Shown: positions 34,246 to 44,871 of the stretch, one piece after another
Layout: each line of letters begins with the position of its first letter
Position numbering within the stretch: position 1 is the first letter of the stretch
Source: Eleusine coracana subsp. coracana
Lineage: Eukaryota > Streptophyta > Magnoliopsida > Poales > Poaceae
Assembly (NCBI GenBank): GCA_032690845.1
Contig: CM064422.1
Location: 2,232,001-2,296,000, forward strand
Length of the DNA stretch: 64,000 nucleotides
Direction: 5' to 3'
Position numbers and translations under genes: made by a program
The notes under the pieces: generated by a model
Databases searched by the model: none
Told to the model about the DNA's origin: nothing
Seen by the model: only the letters and a program-made list of their open reading frames with translations

Positions 34246-35715
34246 TGTAGGATCGAAGGACCCCGGCTAGAGGGGGGGGGGGGTTGAATATCTGAATTAA
34301 AAATTTAAAAGCTAACTATCCAACTAATTGTGGAATTTAAAGACAATTGGATAAAAGCAAGAAATTGACAACTAAACCTAGGTTAGAGCTAAAGTAGGGT
34401 AACAATCCTAGGTGACATACATCAATCAATTTCTAGTATGTAGACAACATATGAAAATACAAGTCAAGAGACAAAGGATATTTTCCCGTGGTCTCGGTGA
34501 TTTGCCGATCACCCCTAATCCACGTTGAGGCGGATTCAAGCGTATGAAGTGCTTCTCTCCTCAAGTATCCACTTCTCCACCACCAAGAAGGGCTCACAAA
34601 GAACAACTTGAGATAGAAAACAATCAATACCTTGAACCTCTCCAAACCTCGATTCCACTAGGGTTGCTCTTCACCACTCCGGTGAGGTGAGCACCGCACC
34701 TCTCACAAGAATCCGGACCTCCTTCACAAGCTTCTTGAAGGGCTCACGAATTTGACTCCTCCAAGCCGTCTAGGAGGCGGCAACCTCCAAGAGTAACAAG
34801 TCGATGACGCTTGCTTGAGGATCCCAAGTGCCACAATGCTCAAAACACTCAAGATTAGGGCACTCACACTCACACACTTGCAATCTTTCCACTAAGGCTT
34901 TGTGTGAGAAGGGAATGAGCTCCAAAGGGTGTACAATACTTTTCTAATCACCAAGAGAACCTCTATGCACGGTATAGAGGAGGTATATATAGGTCACCCT
35001 TTGAAAACTAGCCGTTACAGCTTTCTGCGCACCGGACGGTCTGACCGTGACTCCCCACGGTCGGACCGTCGTACAACCCAACGGCTAGTTTGACTTTCAG
35101 ACTCGTTCTGGCACGAGCCCGACGGTCAGACCGTCATCACCCACGGTCAGACCGTTGGGACACTTTCAACTTTTACCCGAGAACAAAGTCTCTGCCGACA
35201 CCAGACATGCACCGACGGTCAGACCGTGGTTAACGATGGTCAGACCATCGGGCAATCACCCGAGCAACCAGAGAGGCCACTCCTCTGGCCGTCTCTGGAG
35301 AGCATCGGCGGTCAGACCGCGGGTCCTGGCGGTCAGACCGCCAGGAGTGACCTGCCAACCCCCCTTCTTTTACTCTTTGCTTTCTCTCAAGGATATGGGC
35401 ACACTCAACTCACACAGAACCACTCACAAAGATAGGAATTGAGCATTTATGGCAACCATGGATACTCAAGGTCATTTCATCAACCCCTCTTGATAGTACG
35501 ACATTTAACCTATAATCCGGTCACTCATCTCTAATCTCCTTGTGATCGGCAAAATAGAAAAACCCTATCAAGAATAATCATCCATATGTATATCACTTCA
35601 TCCATCATTCCATCCCTTATTTTGACTACAACCATAATCATCTCAACAACGTAGTTAGTCAAAAATAAGGGTCGTTATTAATTACCAAAATACTAAAAAG
35701 GGCCTAGATGCTTCA
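34246..35715 (-). repeat. 3' LTR of the Sirevirus-like element
   Basis: 1470 bp. Contains eight short palindromes of the GACGGTCAGACCGTC kind between about 35035 and 35342. A TATA-like run (TATATATA) lies near 34985-34992. Nearly identical to 44872-46340. Confidence 0.95.
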
Positions 35716-35735
35716 ATCTCCCCCTTTTTGGTAAT
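35716..35735 (-). other. Polypurine tract
   Basis: On the - strand a run AAAAAGGGGGAGAT stands immediately before the 3' LTR. It primes plus-strand DNA synthesis in LTR retrotransposons. Confidence 0.85.
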
Positions 35736-36386
35736 TGATGACAACATAAGAAGTGATATAAAGATAGTGAGCCGATAAAGATATTTAATAAAGAAATAAG
35801 GCTCTAAGGTAAGACTCACGACAAGGATCACATGCTATAGAATTTTGAAGACATGAACATGTGAAAAAGTTAATGAACTCACCAAATGGTAAAACTCCCC
35901 CTAAATTGGTGCATTGATCAAGATGTATCATAAACATGGCAATGCACATTTTTTTTTTAAAAAAATTTGGTAGAGTTTACCTTGTACCATTGGATGCGAG
36001 GAGGCAAAGAATAACCAATATATAGCAATATCAATCATTTTAAGTAAGAACATCCTCATCATCCACACATTTGAACCATTAAGATGAGATGAACATAGAT
36101 AATAAAAGAACCAACATAGTTCATCAAATAGAGCAAATGGTCCAAGGTGCAAAAGAAATTACCACCCAACATAGTGACATAGTTCGACAAACACAAATAA
36201 GTTCAAATGTGCAAGAAAGTAAGATACATATGAGATGCACATGCAAATGCAAGATAGATAGATCAAGAATCATAGCTTGCATCTTTGTTTCCTTTTCTCC
36301 CCCTGACTCTAGCATCTCATCATAACATCACATCACTTCACATGTTCTCCCCCTTTGGCATCAATTGACCAAAAATGATCAAGATT

Positions 36387-37797
36387 TCAATCATCTTGAG
36401 GAGGAGGTGGAGGTGCATACCAAGGTGGCTGGAAAAACTTTGGAGGTGGCACTGGTGCAGGAAAGTAGCCATAAATGTGAGAAGATAGAGCCTCGTAGTT
36501 AGACTCTAAACTCTGCATCATAGTGGTGAGATCATCAATAGAAGTCCTAGCTGCCTCATATAAAGATCTGGCTGCCTCATAAGAATTACGAGCCTCAATA
36601 CTTGAGGCTTGTATCTGATCAAACCTCTGCATAACAGGCTAAAAGTACTGATCAAGATAAGTGGTCATGCCTGCAAAGAATGCCGGAGGCGGAGGAGCAT
36701 ACTGTGACCAATCCATCTGTGGAGGTGGTGGCACTAGGGGAGCATGTGGTGCCTGAGGAACCTCTGCCTGAACATGTGCCTCTTCTTCCTCATCGTCTGC
36801 AGCTGGTGCCTCTGGTGGTGCTATGAGTTCTTGCTTGACTGAGCTAAAGGGCTGATATCGAGGATGTCTCTTGAACAGATGCCGAGTTGGAAAGTTGCTC
36901 TTCTTAAGAATCAGAGACATAATGTAGGGGGCATAGTAAAGACTAGTCCTCACTGCCATGCTGTAGCTCTCTATCTCCTTCATAATAAGGAGCACCACAT
37001 CAAACACCTGTCCTTGCATGACATAGTCAATAATGTTCCAATAGTAGTCCCGAATAGCCTCAGAATTTCCACCTCGAGGATAAAAAGTCATCCTCACTAT
37101 CTTGTTGATGACCTTGGGCATATAGAGGAGACCACTGACATTGCCTAATTTCCTTATGTGAGGATTATCAACATAGTACTGAACCCACTCAGGCTCTTTA
37201 AGTAGCTCCTGCTCAAGCATATCAATTTGATGATGAGTGACATTATAGTCAATTTCATTTGCCCCAGCAAACTCTGCAAATGTGGCAGTGAACCTCCTTG
37301 AGTTAGTCATCCATGTTAACGTTTTGTTGGGGAAATCAACTTCAACGGTGGCATAAAATTATCGGATCACAGTTTCATTCCAATCTTGCTTATGTGCCAC
37401 AAAAGCATGTAATCCCAAGTTTTGAAATTTCTCAAGTAGAGGACTAACAGTTGGAAATTGTGCAAGGTATGACCAGTCTGTGTACTTGTGAGTGAATATA
37501 GTTTTGTCCATCAACATACCATAGAATGCATCATGTTGCACTTGAGTGTGAAACTGAGGAGTGGGTGAATCTGGATCCTGAGAGTAAGCCACCTCCTGTC
37601 TCGCTCTGTAATACTCATGTGATGCCCACTGCTTCTTCTCTCCAGTGTATGCTGTGGGATCAAACAACAGATCATCTCCATGTGCCTCATCCATCTCTAC
37701 TTCATTAGTGGACTGACCAAATTCAGAAGCATCATCAGTTGCACTTTGAGAGGGGGAATAATCATCATCTAAACGAGGTGCCCTTCTTTTCTTGCTT
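36387..37797 (-). pseudogene. Third ORF of the Sirevirus (envelope-like position), broken
   Basis: One frame on the - strand is open from about 37797 to 36387 except for TAA at 37359-37361 and TAG at 36639-36641. The N-terminal part is acidic/Ser-rich after a basic patch (KKRRAPR). The middle has a folded-looking domain (TNSRRFTATFAEFAGANE, then RMTFYPRGGNSEAIRDYYW, then SLYYAPYIMSLILKK) that resembles the 'putative plant transposon protein' domain common in grass retroelements. Then come a Pro/Ala/Glu-rich linker, a heptad-like stretch (IEARNSYEAARSLYEAAR) and a Pro-rich tail. No signal peptide or membrane segment, so a true envelope role is doubtful. Function unknown. Confidence 0.7.
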
Positions 37798-37800
37798 CAA

Positions 37801-39578
37801 CCGTGCTTGAACACGGACGCCACCACTTTTCTTACGGTGCGGCGATTACTGAAAATGAGCGAGCAATAATCATGTATAAGCAACCGATAATTAATGGTCA
37901 GACATATAAGCATTGGATTGCCATAAGAAAAGCTAAGTTTGTACTGTCTGTCCTGCCCTGACGGTCTGACCGTGAGACTGGCGGTCAGACCATCAGGTGA
38001 GGTTCGGCTGACAACTAACTGCACTTTGAAACTCTAGCCAAAATCTCAATGGTGCCACTAATTCTTCTCATATATGTTCAAGGATGTAATATGAAGCATT
38101 TCTACCCATCAATTTCACTAATCCATGGCCATAATCAATAATCCCTAAAATGTAACCCTAGCATCCATGTTCATGAGAGCCACCAAATCAACCCTTAAAA
38201 CTTTGCATAGATGTTGTCATTAGGTCTAGGAATCACTTTCCAATCATCAAACAAATAATCCATATCTCAAATATTCTATCCCTAGCAACAGCCCCTTGAG
38301 AGAGAACCAAAGGAAACCATGGGGAGAGAGGAGAAAACAATGAAATACCGGTCACTCATGGCAGAGAAGTCCTTGGTAAGACCGGATCCTCTCTCGGTTG
38401 GACCAAGGAGTCTAGGGATGGAGTTCTTCCAATGGAGGTCCTTGTAGGGCAAGGGAGAGCCTTTAGAGGAGCTACTTTTGGTTTTGGGAGAGTTGGAGAC
38501 GAAAGGAGGACGAAGGGGTATGAGACATAAGAGACCCTCGCGGAACCGAGCTGTTTGGACTCGGCCGAGGGTGACGGTCTGACCGCTAGGACAAGAAGCA
38601 GCAAACAAACGAGTTCTGGTGCTCTGTTGGCTGACTGGCGGTCTGACCGCGACTGCCGACGGTCTGACCGTGAAAGAGATTTCTGAACTCTTGACTGCTG
38701 ACAGCTGCATTCTTTTCAAATTGCTCATCCAAATCAATTCAAACCTTCTCCAATCATTCCATACTTGTTAAAAAAATGATAGCTTAATAAATTTCATCAT
38801 ATCCAAGATGATTCCAACTCTTCAAGAAATATATCCACGATTCTCGATCATCCATGACATGAATTATGCATGTGTGAATGAAACATTGATATAATCATAC
38901 ACAATTGCTATTACTTGCACAAATGACCAAAATGATGGAATGTTGATATTTTTGGGAATGTATGAGTCTCATAAGCATTTTGGAACCAATATATACGAAG
39001 ATATATGATCCAATATGCTAAACTCACAAGACGCCATATTAGGTTAAAAAGGCGACCAAAAGAGGTTTTCACGACGAATTTCAAACCCAAATTTCTCTTA
39101 AACGATGGATCATCTCAACAAGTTGTGAATACCAATTATGTTTATGATCACCATCTCTACAAGTTTTGTAAAAGGACTTTTCTCAAAAATGATTCGATAA
39201 GAAATTGAGAGAATAGGTGAGAAAAGGCAAAAAAGAGGATCTTCAAAAGAGCTCAACCTCATTTTGGTGATAAAAAAACTTCCAAAACATAACCAAGAGG
39301 CATAAAAGTATTTTGGAACAATAACAAACATTTTTCAACCAATAGAACCCAAAAATTTGACTTTTTGAACAAAATGAGCAAAAGCAAGACTAGTATGGCA
39401 TCTTTGTTGATTTGTCCACATTGTGAGGGTAGCAAGACACATGAGTGGTATAGTGCTTCCCCTAAATGTGTGAACTAACTTTCAATGCAACAACATGGCA
39501 TAAATGGCATGGCAAGATATACCAAATAGGTAGGCATGCATATATGAAGAGTATGACATAAAGCAACAAAACAAGGAT
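37801..39578 (-). other. Non-coding spacer of the Sirevirus with LTR-like palindromes
   Basis: Between the pol stop and the third ORF. It holds no long frame on the coding strand. Palindromes of the LTR type recur here: ACGGTCTGACCGT and GGTCAGACC near 37960-37990, and three more at 38575-38675. The repeats outside the LTR suggest a protein-binding role or recombination hot spots. Confidence 0.6.
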
Positions 39579-41258
39579 CTAGGAGATATGTGAGAGGTCA
39601 AGAATATTTAGCTCACTCCATAGCTTACAAAACCGAGCTTCTTCTAGAGGCTTGGTGAAGATATCCACCAATTGATCATCGGTTCTCACACTTTCTATGA
39701 CAATATCACCTTTGCTCACATGATCCCTTAGAAAATGATGCCGAATATCAATATGTTTGGTCCTCTTGTGTTGAACTAGATTAGTAGCAATCTTCACGGC
39801 ACTTTCATTATCACACAAGAGAGGAATGCAATCAAAGTTAATCCCATAGTCCATTAGAGTTTGCTTCATCCACAATAATTGAGCACAACAATTTCCCACG
39901 GAGACATATTCGGCCTCGGCGGTTGATAAGGCAACCGAATTTTGTTTCTTGGAGGACCATGAGACTAGAGAAGTTCCAAGCAATTGACAAGTACCGGAGG
40001 TACTCTTTCTATCAATTTTGCAACCGGCATAATCCGAATCCGAATATCCAATGAGAATAAATTGACCATCCTTTGGGAACCACAAACCCATATCTTGAGT
40101 TTGCTTCAAATATCTCAATATTCTCTTGACGACAATCATGTGGCTTTCTTTAGGAGCGGCTTGAAATCTTGCACACATGCAAATACTAAACATAATATCC
40201 GGCCTAGATGCGGTGAGATATAGCAAGCTTCCAATCATAGACCGATATAGCTTTTGATCAACCAGTTTGCCTTCTTCATCAAGATCAAGATGTGCATTCT
40301 TTCCCATGGGAGTAGACATTGGTTTTGCACTTTCCATTCCAAATCTTTTGATAAGATCATTCACATATTTGCTTTGATAGATGAATGTCCCATTATTGAT
40401 TTGCTTCACTTGTAGACCAAGGAAGAAACTCAATTCACCAATCATGGACATTTCAAATTCCCGGGACATCATTTCACCAAATTCTTCACAAAATTCTTGA
40501 TTGGTTGATCCAAAGATGATATCATCCACATAGATTTGGCATATAAAGAGATCATTGCCAATCTTCTTGGTGAATAAGGTGGTGTCCACCTTTCCAATTT
40601 TGAAGCCCTTTGAGACAAGAAAATCTCTTAATCTCTCATACCAAGCACGAGGTGCTTGCTTGAGTCCATATAGAGCCTTGGACAACTTGTAAACATGATT
40701 TGGCTTCTTTGGGTCTTCAAAGCCCGGTGGTTGCTCAACAAAGACAAGCTCACTAATTTTGCTATTCAAGAAGGCACTCTTCACATCCATTTGATATAGC
40801 TTGATCTTGTGATTAGTTGCATATGCAAGTAAAATTCTAATTGCCTCAAGTCTAGCTACGGGAGCAAATGTTTCATCAAAATCCAATCCCTCAACTTGAG
40901 TATAGCCTTGTGCAACCAATCTTGCTTTGTTTCTCATAACTACTCCATTCTCATCTTGCTTGTTCTTGTAAATCCACTTTGTGCCAATAACATTGTGATC
41001 TTGTGGCCTCTTGACTAACTCCCAAACTTCATTTTGGACAAAGTTGTTCAATTCTTCATGTATAGCATTTACCCAATCCGGGTCTCTCAAAGCTTCCTCT
41101 ACCCTAGTTGGTTCACCACAAGACACGAAAGAGAAGTGTTCAAAAAATGCAGCAAGTCTTGATCTAGTTTGAACACCTTTGCTTACGTCACCAACAATTT
41201 GATTTACCGGATGATCTTTTGCAATGGCATGGTGAATTTTCGGATGGCCACTAGCATT
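39579..41258 (-). CDS. pol: Sirevirus reverse transcriptase and RNase H, intact part of pol
   Basis: The frame is open from just after TAA 41259 to the terminal stop at 39579; the first Met-like codon is near 41126. RT motifs visible in order: WVNAIHEEL, GTKWIYKNK, LVAQGYTQVEG, FAPVARLEAIR, QMDVKSAFLNS, QPPGFEDP, ALYGLKQAPRAW, CQIYVDDIIFGSTN (catalytic YVDD), SFFLGLQV. RNase H follows with GYSDSDYAGC, STAEAEYVS, CDNESAVKIA and HKRTKHIDIRHHFLRD. All catalytic residues are present. It would need read-through or trans supply to be made, as upstream stops block the polyprotein. Confidence 0.93.
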   Translation of the reverse strand, partial: NASGHPKIHHAIAKDHPVNQIVGDVSKGVQTRSRLAAFFEHFSFVSCGEPTRVEEALRDPDWVNAIHEELNNFVQNEVWELVKRPQDHNVIGTKWIYKNKQDENGVVMRNKARLVAQGYTQVEGLDFDETFAPVARLEAIRILLAYATNHKIKLYQMDVKSAFLNSKISELVFVEQPPGFEDPKKPNHVYKLSKALYGLKQAPRAWYERLRDFLVSKGFKIGKVDTTLFTKKIGNDLFICQIYVDDIIFGSTNQEFCEEFGEMMSREFEMSMIGELSFFLGLQVKQINNGTFIYQSKYVNDLIKRFGMESAKPMSTPMGKNAHLDLDEEGKLVDQKLYRSMIGSLLYLTASRPDIMFSICMCARFQAAPKESHMIVVKRILRYLKQTQDMGLWFPKDGQFILIGYSDSDYAGCKIDRKSTSGTCQLLGTSLVSWSSKKQNSVALSTAEAEYVSVGNCCAQLLWMKQTLMDYGINFDCIPLLCDNESAVKIATNLVQHKRTKHIDIRHHFLRDHVSKGDIVIESVRTDDQLVDIFTKPLEEARFCKLWSELNILDLSHIS

Positions 41259-41618
41259 TTATGATGGCGTGGAGGTTGAGCCATTTTCCAGTTGAAGATT
41301 TGACTCACCACCATCACTAGCTTGTGCTTGAGCACTAGAGGTTGATGAATCTTGATTCACTTGAAAGAGTGATGAAGGGTTCACATTTGAGTCATCTTCA
41401 TCCTTAGGCCTCACATCACCAATTGTCATGTTCTTCATAGCATTTCTCAATTCTTCATTTCCCACATCATTCAAATTTTCTTGCTCATCTTGAGATCCAT
41501 TTGTTTCATCAAATTCCACATCATATACTTCCTCTACTAGCCCCGAATTTTGATTGTACACTCTATAGGCCTTGCTATTAGAGGAGTACCCAAGGAGAAA
41601 TCCTTCATCACACTTGCT
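41259..41618 (-). pseudogene. pol: Sirevirus pol, integrase tail linker
   Basis: Same frame as the integrase part, between in-frame TAA codons at 41619-41621 and 41259-41261. It continues with CDEGFLLGYSSNSKAYRVYN, the usual end of Copia integrase, then a low-complexity acidic/Ser linker (SLFQVNQDSSTSSAQAQ). The frame then reopens into RT. Confidence 0.85.
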
Positions 41619-42791
41619 TTAGAATTTTGATAGTCTTGCTCCTTTCTTCAAGATATAGCATTTGCATCCAAAGACACGAAAATAGGAGATGTTGGGTTTT
41701 CTTCCAATGAGCAACTCATAAGGTGTCTTTTTCAACAACCGGTGGCAATATAATCTATTTGATGCATGACAAGCGGTGTTGATTGCCTCGGCCCAAAAAC
41801 TATCCGATACATTGTACTCGGAGAGCATTGATCTTGCCATTTCAATCAATGTTCTATTCTTCCTCTCAACAACTCCATTTTGCTCCGGGGTGTACTTGGT
41901 TGAGAATTCATGTTTGATTCCCTTTTCATCACAATATTCTTCAATTCTTGTATTCTTGAATTCGGAGCCATTGTCACTTCTAATCTTCTTGATATTGAAT
42001 TCATACTCATTTTCGGCTCTTTTAGCAAACCCTTTGAAAATGGTGAATACAATTGATTTGTCACTAAGGAAGTACACCCATGTATATCTTGAGAAGTCAT
42101 CAACAATGACAAGACAATAGCTATTTCCACCAATGCTTTGATATTTGGTAGGGCCAAATAAATCCATATGCAACAATTCCAAAGGCCTTGAAGTTGACAT
42201 GATACTCTTGGTAGGATGAGTATTAGCCACTTGCTTCCCGGCTTGACAGGCACTACATAATTTATCCTTTTCAAACAAGACATCATCCTTCATACCAACA
42301 ACCAAGTTGTGCTTCACTAATTTCTTGAGTTGGTTCATTCCAACATGGGCAAGCCTTCTATGCCATAACCAACCTTTGGATGACTTTGTGAATAGACATG
42401 TGCTTAAGCTTGCCTCACTAGAAGAGAAATCCACAAGATAAAGATTGCCATGACAGAATCCCTTGAAGATAATACTATCATCCTTCACACTTGTAATCAC
42501 AACGCCACTTGGTGAGAATTTGCAAATTAGACCAAGATCACACAATTGAGCCACGGATAGTAAGTTGTAGCTCAAAGATTCAACTAGCAATACATTAGAG
42601 ATTGAGAGGTCATTTGAGATAGCAATCTTTTCCATTCCTCTCACTTTTCCTTTGCTATTATCACCAAAGGTGATCCTTTCACAATCGGAATTTCCTTCTT
42701 CAATTGAGGTGAACCTTTTCCCATTCCCGGTCATATGTTGAGTGCATCCACTATCAAGCACCCAATGCCTTCCTCCGGACTTGTAATTCAC
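41619..42791 (-). pseudogene. pol: Sirevirus pol, protease and integrase part
   Basis: About 390 codons. The aspartic protease remnant starts with VLDSGCTQHMTG. The GAG-pre-integrase zinc motif follows (WHRRLAHVG ... KLCSACQAGK), then the integrase core with HMDLFGP, IVDDFSRYTW, SDNGSEF and TPEQNGVVERKN, giving the D-D-E triad. A TAA at 41619-41621 ends it, but the same frame remains open beyond. There is no ATG at the left end, as expected for a pol read from gag; here it lies in a different frame from gag, so a frameshift lies near 42795-42807. Confidence 0.9.
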
Positions 42792-42804
42792 CTACAGAAC
42801 ATAT

Positions 42805-44811
42805 TTACTTGTTCTTAGGTACCCAAATTTGCTTGGGTCCTTGGAGATTAGTCACCAACACCTTTGGCACCCAAATGGACCTTTTCTTTATTCCATTGCC
42901 AAATGTGCCATTCATGTTGGTCTTAGCATGAACATTATTTTTACCAACAATCTTAGCATGCACAACACCATTGGATGATTTAACAAGCATGTAAGAAGGA
43001 TCCATAGCAACATTAGCAATCTTCTTATCGGTGCACTCTTTTGCAAGATGTCCGGTATTCTTGCACATAGAGCAATACAAGCCACTTTCTTTAACAAAAG
43101 TGGACTTTTTAGCAACAAAGACATTTTTGTTCTTCTTGGGGATATATCCAAGACCCTCATGCTTGAGAGTGAACCGTTGACACTTCCACATTTCATTAAA
43201 AACATTTTCACCCTTGTGACACTTAGCAAGAGCATCAACAAGATCAACGGTGTCCCTTAATTCATGATTTTCAACAATAAGCAAGGGATCACAAGCATTC
43301 ACATCATTCATGCAAGCATCAATCTTAAAAGAGCATGGTATAGCAAGTAAGTCATCACATGAGGTAGATATGCTAGAAGAAGTAACATGAGCAATAGGCA
43401 TATCATTAATCAAATTGCAAGACACACCGGCATCAATTTGGACCTTGTTGGTGTGTCGGGCTACATAAGTCTTATGAGTTTCCTCAAGCTTCTCATGAGT
43501 TTCTTTTAGATCCTCATGAGATGACTTTAGCTCATCATAAGCTTCTTGGAGAGAAAAGTGCTTTCTCTTCATGTCCTTGTACTAGCTCTTTATATCACCC
43601 AACACATCATCAAGTTCACTAAGCATTTCAACTAGTTCATCATAGGAAGGCTCATAGTCATCGTTGCATACCTTGGATTCACCTTTTGCCATGAAGCAAT
43701 AATGTGAATCGAATAGAGATGGAGCTTCCTTGATGGCAATGCTGGCAAGACCCTTCTTGGAAGGCTTGTCATCTTCATCATCGGAATCGGAATCCGAACT
43801 AGCATTGGATTCCCATTCAACATAATAAGCCTTGCCATTTTTCTTATTGGAGAACTTCTTGAGAAACTTCTTCTTTACAAATCTCTTGTTCTTTCTTGGC
43901 TCATCATCATCATCATCACTATGATTCTTCTTCTTGCAATTTGTAGAGATATGTCCAAATTCTCTACACTCATAGCATTTCTTGTTTGCAAATGGATTCT
44001 TCTTGGATGACTTGTAATTTTTGTTGAATCCACCATACTTGCCTTTCTTCATGAATTTCTTGAACTTCCTCACCATCAAGGCTACATTCTCATCATCATC
44101 ATCGGAGTCACTATCTTCATCATTATCATCATCATCATTGTGAGAGCCACTAGCCTTGAAAGCAACACTCTTCTTCTTCATATCAATTTGATCATCCCTA
44201 GAGGCCACTTGAGATTGCTTGAAGATATCATGAGTGAGAACTTCACCCAAGATTTCCGAAGGAGTTGTTTCTTCCAAATTTGATCTCACAAGCATAGTGA
44301 CAATTGTTTCATACTTGGATGGCAAAGCTCTAAGAAACTTATGAGATATATCAACATTGGGAACATCATGACCAAGATCCTTGAGATCATTCATAATGTT
44401 GTTCAATCTTGCAAAGGCGGCCTTCAACTCTTCATTGGGCAACAATGCAAATCCTTCAAATTTGCCCTTGCAAATAAACAACTTGGCACTCTTGACCATC
44501 TTGGTGCCCTCATAAGCTTCCAATAGAGTGTTCCACATCTCATATGCGGTCTTGAGCTTGCACACTCTATGATATTCCTCCTTGCATAGGGACCGAATAA
44601 GAATGTTCTTGGCTTGAGCATTGACCTTGATATTTTCCTTGTCGGCGGGAGTGGGATGTGTCGGATCAAGAACCACATAACCTTCTTCCACAATATTCAA
44701 CATGGTCTCTCCCACGGCCTCAAGATGAATCAATATACATGTCTTCCAATAATCAAAGTCTTGACCATCAAAGAATGGTGCGTGGCCAACATTCACCGTG
44801 TTACTAGCCAT
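42805..44811 (-). pseudogene. gag: Sirevirus gag, split by an in-frame stop
   Basis: The capsid/nucleocapsid polyprotein. ATG 44811 opens a frame of 409 codons: a UBN2-like gag domain (HAPFFDGQDFDYWKTCI at the start), acidic repeats of Asp/Asn, a CCHC knuckle (CYECREFGHISTNC) and basic stretches. A TAG at 43582-43584 interrupts it; the same frame stays open on the other side for 258 more codons, with a coiled-coil-like region (YDELKSSHEDLKETHEKLEE), a second knuckle (CSMCKNTGHLAKEC) and IWVPK near the end. It closes with TAA at 42805-42807. Two knuckles and the IWVPK tail are typical of grass Sirevirus gag. Pol continues in another frame. Confidence 0.88.
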
Positions 44812-44854
44812 AATCCTTCTCCCGAAAGATGAATTCCAATCAATTTAGGGAGAA

Positions 44855-44871
44855 CCTGCTCTGATACCACT
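44855..44871 (-). other. Primer-binding site (initiator tRNA-Met)
   Basis: On the - strand, TGGTATCAGAGCAGG follows the 5' LTR after a few bases. This is the standard complement of the 3' end of plant initiator tRNA-Met and fixes the element's direction. Confidence 0.9.

Noticed and set aside
36387..43584. Stop-codon read-through as a normal mechanism at every in-frame stop of the retrotransposon
   Set aside because: Five scattered stops, including two in a non-pol ORF, are better explained as nonsense mutations; no shared downstream context was seen.
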